A stretch of 64,000 nt of DNA from Druceiella hillmani (taxonomy: Eukaryota; Arthropoda; Insecta; Lepidoptera; Hepialidae), in NCBI GenBank assembly GCA_039881145.1, contig JAYKKI010000095.1:2335001-2399000 (forward strand), in the 5' to 3' direction. This document shows, piece by piece, positions 42,743 through 54,486 of the stretch. Numbering within the stretch: the first letter of the stretch is position 1; each line of letters opens with the position of its first letter. Under the pieces are notes generated by a model. That model was not told the DNA's origin and did no database searches. It saw only the letters and a list, made by a program, of their open reading frames with translations. Made by a program: the position numbers and the translations under genes.

Positions 42743-44600
42743 CGTGCTGATATTTTTCCATCAATTAAAATTAAGGAACATAGTATAGTAACTAGTTTAC
42801 TAATGCAACGACTTTAAATATGACATCGACAATTTTCGTTTATAAACGTAAACGTATATAGCCTTAAATTCAGCATCTGAATAAATGAAATAGCCAAGAA
42901 AATTCTAGAACTAGAATATGAAGACAAAAATTTTTATAGAATTTCTATATTGATAAACCCATGATATACTCTTATAAAATTCGTCGTTTCAAAAGATCGT
43001 TTCGTGATAACACTGTTTTCTTAGGGAACGTTATTGAAGTTTGCAATATGCAACAAAAACCAAGTTATTAAGTATTTAAAATCCTGCTTCAAAATCAAAA
43101 TGGAAATCATCGTATAGCATTTGATTAAGGTCTTACCTATTTTTTAATAACTTATATTATCCAAAAAAATTATATAGCCACCATGATCTATTTATGTAAA
43201 AAAATTGATCAAATATTAAAAGGCCCACATAAATATTATATAGTTTTTAAAAAGTTTCTATATGACATTGTAATAATCTCTGAATCAACAAAATCTTTTA
43301 CACGTTAATCGCAGTATTATAATGGCCTAAAACACGTTAGATGTAACCTTATCTTATTAATTAATTCTACAATAAAACACAGAGCCTTAAACTCGCATTA
43401 AACAATGTTGTATTCTACTCGTTTCTGCAGGTGACGTCACTTGCGGTAATGTCAGTTCTCCAAGTCACCTAGAAAGTTAAGCGAATGACAAAAGCTCAGG
43501 TCGGTTTAACGTTTGTTTCATTTCCATTCTGTATATTCTATCTCATGAAGTACAGTTAGAAAATATGTCGGGAAAATATACATTTTCCTATTATTTTACA
43601 TATACTGATATCGCGAAATAGAAACTAATTTATTATTTTAGAAACTCCCCCCATATTAAAATATACCCCACATTCAAATTTAACTATTTTCTTAATTTTT
43701 CCATAAAATAAACTATATCATGAAACTAATTAAAAGCTACAATTCCCTCTCGCGTACTTTCAATATAACTCGAAGTGAAATAAATTTAATCACCGGCGTA
43801 CACTTTTGCATTTTACATAAACCAGTATAATTTTCGAAGATTACTCTTAAACTTCTAGGATATAATCGATCATACAATAATCAAATTTTCCTTCCCCAAA
43901 TCCATCCTGTTCTGATACCTAGTAAATAGATTATCCTGAATAATATCTAGAAACTAAATTTAAGATTGCCTGTCCAGGAGAAGTATTACGTTACATTAGT
44001 AATGATATTTATCAGGGAAATGTACTTAAATCTAATATTTCCAATGATATTAATATAAACGTAGAGATTAGATTGATCATAAACAGATCTACGCATGCTC
44101 ATAAAACTCGTGGAGTTTTATACAAATAAGGTACTTTTTAAATACACGGAGTCAACAGAAGTACTTCAAAAGTATCACCCTGTTATCGAGTTGATATTCA
44201 TTGACGACTTTACTGCTCTCACAAAAAAACGGTATCACTTTCTGGGATTTCTAATTCTGCAGATTAACCAGCGAGGATGCTGCTAAGTAATAAGGTGATA
44301 TCACTGGAAATAAACTTATGTTTCCAATGCAGAAAAATCGGTTAGCGGTAGTTGTGTACCCCATACTGCAATCTTGCGTATAAAACTGGATATAATCTAA
44401 AAATAACTAATCTTAAAATAAAAGTTAACAAAACAACGATAGGATTACACCCGATCACGAAAAAAGGTTATTGAACATATAAAACGCGACTACGTTCATG
44501 GAATTAGCTAAAGTCTTGTATTTTATTCACTTGGCAGCCGTTACTTCTAACAATTTCTACTTTTTTTCATTTCTACCACTATATAATATAAATGATGGTG
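42743..44600. other. AT-rich stretch; isolated CRE-like palindrome at 43431-43440
   Basis: GTGACGTCAC is a perfect 10-bp palindrome containing the TGACGTCA CREB/ATF core, followed by TTGCGGTAATGTCAG. Otherwise this 1.8-kb stretch shows no supported frame, repeat or RNA gene. The 63-codon frame at 44095-44286 has no domain. Confidence 0.4.
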
Positions 44601-45420
44601 TATTGCATATAAAAGAAAAGTTAGCAAAGGCTTCATTCGGCATGCTTATACTTTAAGCAAATGAAGTGAGTGTTCTGCTTGGTCGAAGTTTTCAAATTGC
44701 TGATGATTCTCGCAATATGAATTGAAAACTGATGTCACATATGTTTCAGTGCTGCTACTTACAATAATCCTGCTGCACATGAATTGTTTGCTGCAGCTAA
44801 GAGACATTTATGCAAAGGTAGATAATAGCAATGCACACGGGAAATATATTTAGTCCTGTTAGTAAACTGGACATACAGTCTAAGATGTAAATCTTCAAAC
44901 CTTATATTCGTTTGACCGTATAAAACGTCAGAACTAAGAGATTTTTTTTCTAAACGAATTTCAGGTCTTTGTCATCTGGTTGAAAAATAATTCGGATTCG
45001 AGGATGTCTAACATTTCATCAAAGAGGCTAGTATTAGGAATTTGAAAATATTGAAAATAGGAAAACAGTTTCATTTTGGTTGGTATGACGGTTTCGCCAC
45101 ATTTGAACTGCCACTGCCCTGATATCAAACTAAAAGTCGAAGTCTTTGAGATCAAATCTTTGCATTTAATGTCAAACTGCTTCTGTGCGTATATACTCGT
45201 GACTGTACAAACCTAATGAAATATTGCTCGCATACTTTCGACCATGTATCGCAGCACCTGAATAGTACTGGATGCCTTGGATAGTGTTCTACAGCAAACC
45301 ACGACTGATAATATGTGATCCAAATATTTGACTTTCAAACGTATAATTATGATCATTTCCTCTTTAAGCCTTTTTAGAGAGTCGAGGTTTAACAGAAAGT
45401 ACAAAATTTACTTGTAAGTT
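44601..45420 (-). other. Moderate-complexity stretch with unrecognised minus-strand frames
   Basis: Two minus-strand frames (44961-45155, 64 codons; 45213-45404, 63 codons) have a fairly protein-like composition. One contains SLISGQWQFKCGETVIPTKM; the other CCRTLSKASSTIQVLRYMVE. I recognise neither. They might be parts of a decayed transposon protein or a host pseudogene. At 44640-44830 a GC-richer stretch (GCTGCTACTTAC, CTGCTGCACATG, TTTGCTGCAGC) has no stable frame. Confidence 0.2.
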
Positions 45421-46615
45421 TATTTTCAACACGAAAACGGACGACTCAACTTTAAATACAATGACAATAAACAATATCGTAATTAATTTGAGGGTAAGTA
45501 TTGAACTTCTAATATTCAGTGAATACTCAATCAGAAGTGCATGATGACTATTTGTCCAGTTTTAAAGTTACCGATTTTTAAGGTGCAACTAGTTTACTAT
45601 GTTATAACTATAATTAGTTAATATAAGCTCAAAGCATTGTGAACTTAAAGTAGAGACGTTAGTCTAATAGACATGGAGTTGTTTTGAAAAAGGACTCTTC
45701 AAAAATGCAATGTATTCCGAATAAGGTTTTCCATTCGGAGACAGTTTGTGCCCTCTTTCACAGATTATAAATTTAAGTTCGCACAGCAAAATTTTTATGC
45801 TTCAACCGCCATATTAAAAAATAGTTTTCACTAAATTTCTCGAAAATAGTCTACAAGGCGCCGTAATATCAAAAATATTTTATTTAGAGGTAAATGTTTA
45901 AAAACAAACCTTATGAAGAATTTTATGTTCAGGTGAAAAGTCTAACTATTTTTTTTATAAATATTTCTAAAATACTTAATGAAAAAGCATATTCCAAAAT
46001 AGTTGCTAAGTATAAAAACCGCGCCAACTTAAATTTATACTCCGAGTGGACTCATAAACTATATCTTATTCGAATACCTTATTCAGAATTTTCTTCAAAA
46101 AAGAATGTTTTACTACTAGGCTTTACGTATCAGTTAAATAGAATATATTACGCAAATGTTAGAGTGATCTTATTTTTTCCAGAACTCGTATGGCTTTTTT
46201 TCAGAGGTTTTTATTTTTGAAATTGAAAAAGATACATCACGGATGGCGTATATCAATCAATACTTATTCCATATCTTCTACATACCATATTCATATTTTG
46301 ATGTTAATATATATTCTTACCTTCCGTTTTTTTTTTCTTTCTCAAGTAAAATATTTTCCACATTACTTATTAATGTTATCATCTTCAATGCATTCAATTT
46401 ACTTCAATCATTTAAGTATAACCAAAACAAACTCCTATAAATAGTTTGTGAATTATGCTAAACTTTACTACAAACGAATTCAAAATGAATAATAAACCCA
46501 TAATTGAAATGTACCCTACATCCAAAAATATAAGTTCAAAGCATTTATTCCGCCACAACAGGGCGGGTTAAGAGCTTTTAGTGCTGATTGTACCTCTCTA
46601 CTCAAAAATGAAAGC
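45421..46615. other. AT-rich stretch with 108- and 84-codon frames of no known family
   Basis: The frame 45894-46220 is Lys/Phe/Tyr-rich with hydrophobic runs. The frames 46190-46444 and 46243-46440 overlap each other in different registers and are also Phe/Ile/Tyr-rich. This is what AT-rich DNA produces by chance. I see no receptor, transposase or enzyme motif. Confidence 0.35.
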
Positions 46616-46619
46616 TAAT

Positions 46620-46940
46620 ATTTTAACAATGATACTCTCAGCTATTCCCGAGGAGCTTTTGACGGCGGGCACGCGGGCGCAGTCGGTACTCACACTTGAA
46701 ACGCGACAGGAAATTGCGGTTTCAACTTAACTCCTCGCCGAGGAAAGAAGAAAATAAGAAAGGTGGCAATCTCGTACTGTGTACTACCTACCCGTGGCTT
46801 CACTTAGCTTTTATGAAATTACATATTCGCCAGTATTAAGTGTGGCGCGCTCGACTGTGCAATAGGTATCCCTTGTTATTGATCGCGAAAGTACTGCGTT
46901 GGCGGATAAGTTTTTAGCGAAGTGTTCGCTACGTTTTTAG
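46620..46940. other. GC-balanced island, candidate regulatory DNA
   Basis: It includes CCCGAGGAGCTTTTGACGGC at 46647, GGGCACGCGGGCGCAGTCGG at 46667, ACTCCTCGCCGAGGAAAG (short palindrome CCTCGCCGAGG) at about 46730 and GTGTGGCGCGCTCGACTG near 46840. The sequence is non-repetitive, with no frame and no transposon ends. Function is unknown; regulatory DNA is inferred from composition only. Confidence 0.35.
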
Positions 46941-47099
46941 AAAGGTTATCAATAGTTCCATAACACTTTATTAAAACGTTTATATGGGCCGAAGTTGTGT
47001 TCCTTAATGACAATTAACGCCAAACTTTAAATGATAATTAACGCCAAATATTATAATGGCTTTAACATATTTCTATTGAAATATTTTTTGAGTATTAAC

Positions 47100-47245
47100 T
47101 GTTGAGATGTATGAAAATTAATGTGCGTTATAACTATGCTAAATACATTTCAAGTTTCTATGTCGAATAATTTTTGAAAAAAACAGACTGTGACAAACAG
47201 ACGGACGAATATTTTTAAGTATCCGTTCTTTAAATGATATTATAA
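47100..47245 (+). mobile_element. 3' fragment of a dispersed lepidopteran repeat
   Basis: ACAGACTGTGACAAACAGACGG followed by a variant of TCCGTTTTT..GAGATACGAAACCCTAAA is the 3' part of the class with GACAGACGGAC..CTACGGAACCCTAA ends. It leads straight into the tandem array beginning at 47246, which amplifies this end together with other sequence. Confidence 0.5.
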
Positions 47246-48111
47246 GGGCTCAGTATTGGTTTTTCGAGATACGAAACCCTAAATATATATAGAAGCTATA
47301 TGTATTGTAGTAATCTCAGAAGCGTTGATCAAAGAAATAAAGCATCATGTGTATTCAGAACAAACATGATTTTTCCCTACTAAGTTGTACATAATTTTGA
47401 TTATATTTGGCGTTAATTTTGTAGAAATTAAACTAAATGTTGTAGTATTATATTTGGCGTTCATTTTTTGTAGAAATTAAACTAAATGATGTAGTATTAT
47501 ATTTGGCGTTAATTTTGATTATGTTTGACGTTAATTTTGTAGAAATGAAACTAAATGATGTAGAAATTAAACTAAATGATGTAGTATTATAAGGGCTCAG
47601 TATTGGTTTTTTGAGATACGAAACCCTAAATATATATAGAAGCTATATGTATTGTAGTAATCTCAGAAGCGTTGATCAAAGAAATAAAGCATCATGTGTA
47701 TTCAGAACAAACATGATTTTTCCCGACTAAGTTGTACATAATTTTGATTATATTTGGCGTTAATTTTGTAGAAATTAAACTAAATGATGTAGTATTATAT
47801 TTGGCGTTAATTTTGATTATGTTTGACGTTAATTTTGTAGAAATTAAACTAAATGATGTAGAAATTAAACTAAATGATGTAGTATTATAAGGGCTCAGTA
47901 TTGGTTTTTCGAGATACGAAACCCTAAATATATATAGAAGCTATATGCATTCTAGTAATCTCAGAAGCGTTGATCAAAGAAATAAAGCATAGAAACAAAA
48001 CAAACATGATTTTTCCCGACTAAATTGTACCTAATTTTGAATATATTTGGCGGTTATTTTGTAGAAATTAAACTAAATGATGTAGTATTATTTCTACTTT
48101 ACTTAAATTAT
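47246..48111. repeat. Composite tandem repeat (347/298 bp) carrying Penelope-like terminal sequence
   Basis: GGGCTCAGTATTGGTTTTT starts at 47246, 47593 and 47891. Each unit continues with GAGATACGAAACCC, CTCAGAAGCGTTGATCAAAG and ACAAACATGATTTTTCCC. It then holds a variable number of sub-repeats of TTTGGCGTTAATTTTGTAG plus AAACTAAATGATGTAGTATTAT. The sub-repeat matches the outer flank of the Penelope-like remnant at 12365-12440. The last unit runs into a hammerhead-like remnant at 48112. Unit length differences come from sub-repeat number. Confidence 0.88.
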
Positions 48112-48158
48112 TAATCACGACCTAGGTTTCATTGTATGACAACATCTTCAGGTTGGCA
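48112..48158 (-). ncRNA. Hammerhead-ribozyme-like motif, third copy (decayed)
   Basis: On the minus strand CTGAAGA (complement of 48145-48151) is followed by an extra T, then GTTGT-CAT-ACAAT as stem II (one G-T pair at its base), then GAAA and CCTAGGTC. Stem I is reduced to about two pairs. It lies at the end of the composite array, linking the array to the Penelope-like family. Confidence 0.45.
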
Positions 48159-48399
48159 ATTTGTAAATTTCTTTACAACTTCCCGTTGATAGCTAGTTGT
48201 TAATTACATAAGTAAATTACTACATAGCTACAGGTAAACAAATTTTTCTACATAATTTTTCCATTTTTCATCTAAACTTTAAAATGGCTATAGATCAAAT
48301 TTAAAAGTATACTACGAAGTTTCGTAAATTTCCAGTATCCAAATTAAAAACTTTAACACTCAGAATTTCAAAACAGCGCGAAGAAAAAGTCCAATTTCA
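48159..48399. other. Nothing recognised
   Basis: AT-rich spacer. Confidence 0.5.
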
Positions 48400-48780
48400 C
48401 AGCTCTAACCATCAATTATGGCAAAGCAGGATTTTAATTTGGCTCGGCGAAGAGTGGATGGAAGAAAACTCTGGTCACCGGGCACATTCATTACTAATTG
48501 AATTGGCTCTCAACAGGCGACGTCGCCATCGCGTTTTTGCAGCCCCGCACACAAATAACCGGCTCTTGGCTAACGCCGAACTGGTCACTTACCAAACACT
48601 TTGGGATTTCGCCGGCGACTAATAATATTTTTATTTACACCCTTCACTGAAGTTAGTAGAAATAAATAAATTTGAAGGCGACGGCCAAGTTTGCGAAATC
48701 ATACTGCAGGTCTACGAAGTGGAACGCTGTTGAAGCGAACTCGACTCTGTTTATTTCACATTCGGGGTTTCTATTGCATA
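48400..48780. other. GC-balanced island, candidate regulatory DNA
   Basis: It contains AATTTGGCTCGGCGAAGAG at 48435, CTCTGGTCACCGGGCACATTC at 48469, GGCGACGTCGCCATCGCG at about 48517 (GGCGACGTCGCC is a perfect 12-bp palindrome), AGCCCCGCACACAAATAACC at 48541 and GATTTCGCCGGCGACTAATAA at 48605. No frame dominates and no transposon ends. A second part (48675-48775) keeps moderate complexity. Regulatory role inferred. Confidence 0.42.
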
Positions 48781-49066
48781 TATATAGATATATATACATG
48801 TGTGTGTATGCAAAGATTTGAAAAGAGAAACGAAAGAAACGGGATTTTAATATTTTCATTTATTTTAATCTTAACGAAAGGAAAATTAACGAATCCGCTC
48901 AATCAACAACTTTATGTTGCATTAATTAAACTGAATCTGTTAAACTGCAGATCGATCCCAAGCCATCATAACTGATAGTTAAACGATTATTTTCTAGATT
49001 TGATTATTGATTTGCAATAGCTGACTTTAAACCGCACTGTAATTCCAAATCTTTAAAATATCCAAG

Positions 49067-49067
<1 letters not shown>
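48781..49067. other. Nothing recognised
   Basis: AT-rich spacer between two islands. The 94-codon frame at 48691-48975 begins in the island and has no domain. Confidence 0.4.

Positions 49068-49135
<68 letters not shown>
49068..49135. repeat. (TA)n microsatellite
   Basis: Pure TA alternation of about 68 bp. It separates two stretches of higher complexity. Minus-strand frames through it are artefacts. Confidence 0.96.
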
Positions 49136-49136
<1 letters not shown>

Positions 49137-49137
49137 G

Positions 49138-49365
49138 GTATCCGGGAATAGATGTCGGACAAACAAAGACGCTATTTGTTGGATGTAAAGGAATAAATCG
49201 TCGTTGAGATAAAACGTAAAACACGCCCTTTTTCTAATTGAGTGCAATTAAAATGTTACACGTAAGTCTTTTAGATACCCAATACTTGCCCGGAGTGCGG
49301 TACTTTTTGCGGATTATTTTCCCGAGCGGCGGTGAACAATATGCGCTGGTATCGTGTGTACGAAA
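49138..49365. other. GC-balanced island next to a TA run
   Basis: TATCCGGGAATAGATGTCGG, then CGTCGTTGAGATAAAACG, then CTTGCCCGGAGTGCGGTAC and TTCCCGAGCGGCGGTGAAC. It is shorter than the other islands. It contains AATTGAGTGCAATTAAAATG (homeodomain-like AATTAAA core). No coding domain. Confidence 0.33.
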
Positions 49366-50649
49366 AAGATGACAAATAATTATGATTATTATTTTAAATT
49401 TTCCGAAAAAGAAGAAATATCTTTTAAATTTTATTTTAACGACAATCACCTATTTTTCAGTCAAGGAATAACGTCTTGATTCATGATAATATGTGAATGA
49501 TTCTATTTCATTTAGATTTTCGAAATTGGAGAAAAAAAATATTAAACTTAAATTTTATAATCGCTTTAAAAGAAAAAAGCAAGTTTCAATTCGACTGCCT
49601 TTTGTGGGTATATTACCTCATATCTCCGACATTTATTTACCAATTTAGATTATTCTTTTTCTGTTTGAAAGGGTATACCATCAACATGGATTCATAAATT
49701 TGATTGAAACTCAACGATGGACAAGCCAGTTGCCATAATCAAATTTGACTGGCAAAGGTCTAATGACGATCTAATAATAAAATTTTCGAAGTTTTGACAC
49801 GATTAAGGGCAACATAAATCTGCTCTTTAGCAAAATCAGGTTAAAACTACGCAGCCAGAAACTGGTGACAGTCACTCTTCAGCGATGAGGAGTAAACTCA
49901 TTGAGGGTGGAATCGTTTGACTTGTTTTGACATAAGAAAAAAACGAACAAAGTAAATAGATAAGTAAGTATTTAAAGGTGCTATGAAGCAACTACGATAT
50001 CGGTAGGTAAGTATATACGTGAGTAAATATAGGTATAAACAAATGCATGAAGACATCAGAAGTCAGGTAGACAGGTAAGAAATTTAGACAGGTATATCAT
50101 AAATCAACTAGAATATTAGTAGGCGAAATGTAAAATTCGTCTGTGTATGTGTAGGCGTACATCTACATGAGGGAGAAAGAGAATCGTTAACTTAGCACCG
50201 ACTCCAAAAACCTCTAGCAGCATTTTGAATTTTTTTTATGTTTGGAAACGTTATTTTACCGCAAAAGTTCCAATTACGTCATTACTCGCATTTTTATTAT
50301 TTTATACTTTAAGTGTGCTTCTTCGTCGGGGGTTACTTAATCCGATTCGATTTTTTATAAAAAAGTGTTTTTTATTAACTAAATTAAAATAAAGAAACGA
50401 CCACGTAGATACTGAAACACGCATAAAGTAGGATTTCATTCATCTACATCTCATGAAATTGTTGATGCAAGTTAGTTTAACCCAGACTTTGTAACTCGTA
50501 GTTGAATAATTAGAGGGGTGAAAACCCAATTCATATCACTTAGAAGTTTAATATTTCGTAAACGGGACTAAAAAATAAATAGTGGTGAATGGAACCAAAA
50601 GTACATTTTAAAATACTTTTATAACACAATGAAATACTCCAAAAAATAA
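49366..50649. other. Mostly featureless; GTAGGT/ACAGGTA word cluster
   Basis: At 49960-50120 the words GTAGGTAAGT, GACAGGTAAG and GACAGGTATA recur loosely, a very degenerate short repeat. The rest is AT-rich without a supported frame. Confidence 0.4.
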
Positions 50650-50862
50650 TGTAACAAGAGAATTACCTTAAAAAATATAAATTTTATTTTAAATTTTGCT
50701 ACTTACTAATTGAGATCTTTTCTGAAACATATACTTGAAATATTACATTCACGTAAACCTATAACTGAAGAACCTACAAATGGGTGAAGGACGGATGAAC
50801 ACACACACGGACATGATGAAAATAAAAAGATTCCGTTTTTAGCTACAGAACCCTAAATGCAA
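50650..50862 (+). mobile_element. 3' fragment of a dispersed lepidopteran repeat
   Basis: AAGGACGGATGAACACACAC, then GACATGATGAAAATAAAAAG, then ATTCCGTTTTTAGCTACAG and AACCCTAAA match the recalled end GACGGACATGACG..GGGTTCCGTTTTTTGCC..GGCTACGGAACCCTAAA. Non-coding. Confidence 0.55.
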
Positions 50863-50949
50863 TTCCAAAATTCTTAAGTCATATATTAAATAACTATTAT
50901 CGCCTGAGTGACTAAAAATTTAGAACGAAAACATTTGTACGACCACCAC

Positions 50950-51625
50950 TTTCTAAGAACCATTACTATTTTCAAGCTTTATATTGTCATAGAAAATTTG
51001 TCAGCATAATGAAATATATTTTTGCTATACTCACTTTATTTCTGTGCTGCTTAATTTACTAACATCGAAACAAGAACCATTACTATTTTCAAGCTTCATA
51101 GAAAATTTGTCAGCATAATGAAATATATTTTTGCTATACTCACTTGTTTTCTGTGTTGCTTAATTTACTAACATCGAAACAAGAACCATTACTATTTTCA
51201 AGCTTTATATTGTCAGAGAAAATTTTTCAGCGTGATGAAATATATTTTTGGCATACTAACTTTTTCTGTGTCGCTTAATTTATTAACATCGAACTAAGAA
51301 CCATTGCTATTTTGAAGCGTTATATAATCAGAGAAAATTTTTCAGCATAATAAAATATATTTTTGCTATACTCACTTTTTTTCTGTGTTGCTTAATTTAC
51401 TAATATCGAAACAAAAACCATTACTATTTTCAAGCTTTATATTGTCAGAGAAAATTTTTCAGCGTGATGAAATATATTTTTGGCATACTCACTTTATTAA
51501 CATCGAACTAAGCACCATTGCTATTTTGAAGCGTTATATAGTCAGAGAAAATTTTTCAGCATAATACAATATATTTTTGCTACACTCACTTTTTTCTGTG
51601 TGGTTTCATTTACTAACATCGGAGA
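50950..51625. repeat. ~117-bp tandem repeat, 6 copies with small deletions
   Basis: ACCATTACTATTTTCAAGC-type words start at 50959, 51076, 51185, 51300, 51417 and 51514. Full units are 117 bp and two are shortened by 8 and about 20 bases. Common internal words are AGAAAATTTxTCAGCATAAT, ATATATTTTTGCTATACTC and TTTACTAACATCGAA. Two sequence subtypes alternate (TTTTCAAGCTT with GAAACAAGAAC versus TTTTGAAGCGT with GAACTAAG), which hints at dimeric amplification. Confidence 0.88.
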
Positions 51626-51699
51626 ATGGAGAATAAGAACATATTTTGCCCATAAACTTCCTAGGACGAATTAGGCAAAATCAGCTCTTGAGTCTTTCA

Positions 51700-51830
51700 A
51701 GTTACAAATATATAAATACCACCAACTAGTACTTTAAAACAACTTAAAATTTTACGTAATATATAAATATCTCGATTAATAAAATAAAAATATAACGTTG
51801 TCTGTTTGTTTGCTTGATTGTGTTTTTAAC
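51700..51830 (+). mobile_element. Possible start fragment of an RTE-like repeat
   Basis: TAATAAAATAAAAATATAACG followed by GTCTGTTTGTTTGCTTG resembles the opening of RTE-like repeats (TAATAAAxx..GTCTGTTTGTTTG). Nothing further is recognisable. Confidence 0.3.
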
Positions 51831-52949
51831 CCTAAAAACGGCTCAGGAAATTTCAATTAATTATGATAAAATAGATTAAAAAATACGTTAAATGTAATCA
51901 CTACAGGAATCTTTATATGTAATCATTACAGGGACCATTACGCTATCATTTGTAGGAGCAAAGCAGAAAGAATAAACGCTAAAAAAATAATCCTTACGCA
52001 CGAAAAACTGAATACGCTGGCAAAAGTACAGAAGAAATTTATGACGATCTCTTGCATACTTATCGTAAAAAGATAACATACAGTAAATATTTTAATGATA
52101 AGGAAAAGTACTTTTGCTGAACATAATACTCATGAATGTTTGTTGTGAAAACTTATTAAATCTTATCTAAATAAATTTCATTTTTGGCAAGTAAATATAT
52201 TTAACTATACAAATTGTTTTGTCACTATATTTACCTATTGAAGTGAAAACTTCTTTATACGCTCCATTTCTAAGCTGGAAACGAAACTGAGCCGTTACGC
52301 TCGAGTCAATGACGCTGAATCAGGTAAACTCGGTTCCCTGCGGCATCGGCATAAAAATAAGCATTTTCAGACAATACATACATTTATATCTATATGTAGT
52401 CAAAATATATTTAAAAAGTCTGTTCAACTCAAAGTATATTTGTATGAAATTTCATTGCACAAACTCAAAGAAAAAGCGTCATACCTCCGAAATAAATGTG
52501 ACATAATATTTATCTAATGAATATTTAACCAAAACACCGTAAATAAAACACAGTTCCGTTTAATAACACCGTTTAATAAAACACAGGTCATTTAATATAT
52601 GTTGCATATGGTGGGAAACATAGGAAAATCAATTATGAAGATAATAAAAAAATAAACTAAGGAAAAAATATTATTCTCTTCTCTTTATATGAAAATAAAG
52701 AAAAGAAACAAAGTAAAAACAACGTTTCAAAAATCATCATGACTTTGCCTGGTACAACGCACAATAATCGATTAGTAATAATCAATCCAACAATAATCGG
52801 ATAACATTAAACATATAATATTAAATGCCTTAACGGGGAAGTCCTACATAATTGGATGTTAAAAACAAATCGGAGCTACTCTATCCAACTTTCGCCAATC
52901 CGAACATTATGATGGAAAATAAGCTAAAGGAGTAAAAAATAGAACATAT
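51831..52949. other. Nothing recognised
   Basis: AT-rich sequence with a slightly richer patch at 52280-52350 (GAGCCGTTACGCTCGAGTC, CGGTTCCCTGCGGCATCGGC). CACCGTTTAATAAAACACAG-like words repeat at 52535-52590. No frame of note. Confidence 0.4.
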
Positions 52950-53180
52950 GAATGGATACGCATTGACCGAGACGAAAGATATTTAGTCAGCAGCGCGCAC
53001 CTCTTGACATATGCATCCAGTCGATTTTAAGTCGGCCACCGAGATTATCCCACAAAAGTCGGCAGCTGTCGGCCGCCGAGTCACCGCGTACAAAATTTCG
53101 CTCTCTGCATTGTGCAAATCGAATCTTGCTAAACCAATCGGGTATTTTAAGAGAAACAAACCATATGAACCTGTATCGAT
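52950..53180. other. GC-balanced island, candidate regulatory DNA
   Basis: GTCAGCAGCGCGCACCTC at 52987, AAGTCGGCCACCGAG at 53029, GTCGGCAGCTGTCGGCCGCC at 53058 (with CAGCTG E-box) and GAATCTTGCTAAACCAATCGGG at 53120. Frames are open on both strands over this piece (53011-53313 plus, 52983-53195 and 52987-53199 minus), which argues for low stop density rather than coding. CACCGAGATT and ATTTTAAGTCGG words give no family signal. Confidence 0.38.
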
Positions 53181-54391
53181 TGCAAAGGTACACATTCAAT
53201 CTCTTTCTTTACAAAAATTCGTTGAATTTTTATTTCTTATTCAAATAAATTCAGTCTTACCGCTTGCTTCTCTTATCTCGTCTAGGAACTATCGTCTTGA
53301 GGGAATTTTCTGACCCGCAATGTTTGAACTTCTTATCGTCTCCTATTACTGCTCAACTAAATAAATCCAATTTCGTTTAATGCCGCGCAATCGTATATTG
53401 AATATTTTCTACTCCATATTTCTCTATACATATATTTAAAACATTAGATAAAAACGTATTATAAAACTGTAAAGCACGACCTTTTCCATAAAAAAATGAT
53501 TATGGCAATGATGAAATATCATATCACCTGAATATAACAAGGCTTGCTCCATATGTATACAAGGCTCCAAATAAGTCTACTTATAGTATACTTTTTGCTT
53601 TTAATATTACCCAAACATCAAATAGCCCTAATATGAAGAGAAACTAGTGACCATTTTCAGCGTTGCATTCTGTATAATAATTAGGCAAAAAACAGAAAAT
53701 TTCTACAAATGTTTTACTGATAAACCATTCTCTAGCTTAATGAATTCTACTACATCTAAATTTTGTCTACCTGCTAACAACCTAAATTTTGAATCTTAGT
53801 ATTATTAAAGTTAGATAGGCTTATCTAAAAATATATATAAAAACAAGACGAATTGAGTCTGTACTACTAGTGTTACGTACCTTACTTAAAGTCACATATA
53901 CTTCCATGTTATAGAAATATACTACTTAGTTAACCTGTACGGTGTATAGGCGCCCTTAAAATATTTTAAGCTGTGTAAATTTGTTTTGAAAAAAGAATGA
54001 ATTATTTAATGATATTCCAGTGATAAAAATAACAATAAATTTAAATTTGGCTACGCAATTTAGTTTGACGGCTAACAGGTGTAATTAATTTCAGAACATG
54101 TTTACCAAAAACAAAATTAAACTTTTTTTTCATCAAGTAATAAATAAATTGAAATTCTAAAATTTCATTATAAACAATATTTGAAGTAGTGAATCCCTGA
54201 ATGTCTTCGAGGATTGTTTGATTGTTAGCTTATTCTATAAATATCTTTACACTTTCGAAAGATCAGGCGAGGTTTAAAGTCGTGTATCCATGAGAAAACA
54301 TTGAATTTAGAAAGTATATAGCAACTTTTGTAACTGGCTCTTGTTTATTGTCATTGAAATGAAAGGTATTTTTTTGTAAAAAAAATTCTAT
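53181..54391. other. Nothing recognised
   Basis: AT-rich sequence of about 1.2 kb with no frame, repeat period or motif supported. Confidence 0.5.
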
Positions 54392-54486
54392 GAGCTAGCT
54401 GGAAATCGAACCCTAGTCAAAGCTAAGCACCACACCGTCAAAGGCTGTAATTCTGGTAACCAACCTAATACACCAGGGTGACGACT
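54392..54486 (-). other. tRNA-like or SINE-head remnant
   Basis: The complement reads GTCACCCTGGTGTATTAGG, TTGGTTACC, then GGTGTGGTGCTTAGC, then AGGGTTCGATTTCC (54401-54414), a good pol III B box. The A-box-like GGTGTGGTGCTTAG is too close to the B box for a normal tRNA, and the arms do not close into a cloverleaf by eye. It is probably a tRNA-derived retroposon scrap or pseudo-tRNA. Confidence 0.4.

Noticed and set aside
43431..43440. CREB/ATF promoter element
   Set aside because: It is a perfect 10-bp palindrome, but isolated in AT-rich DNA with no promoter or gene nearby, so it is not listed as a regulatory site on its own.
54392..54486. Genuine tRNA gene on the minus strand
   Set aside because: A and B boxes are too close and the cloverleaf does not close by eye. 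A tRNA-derived scrap is more likely.
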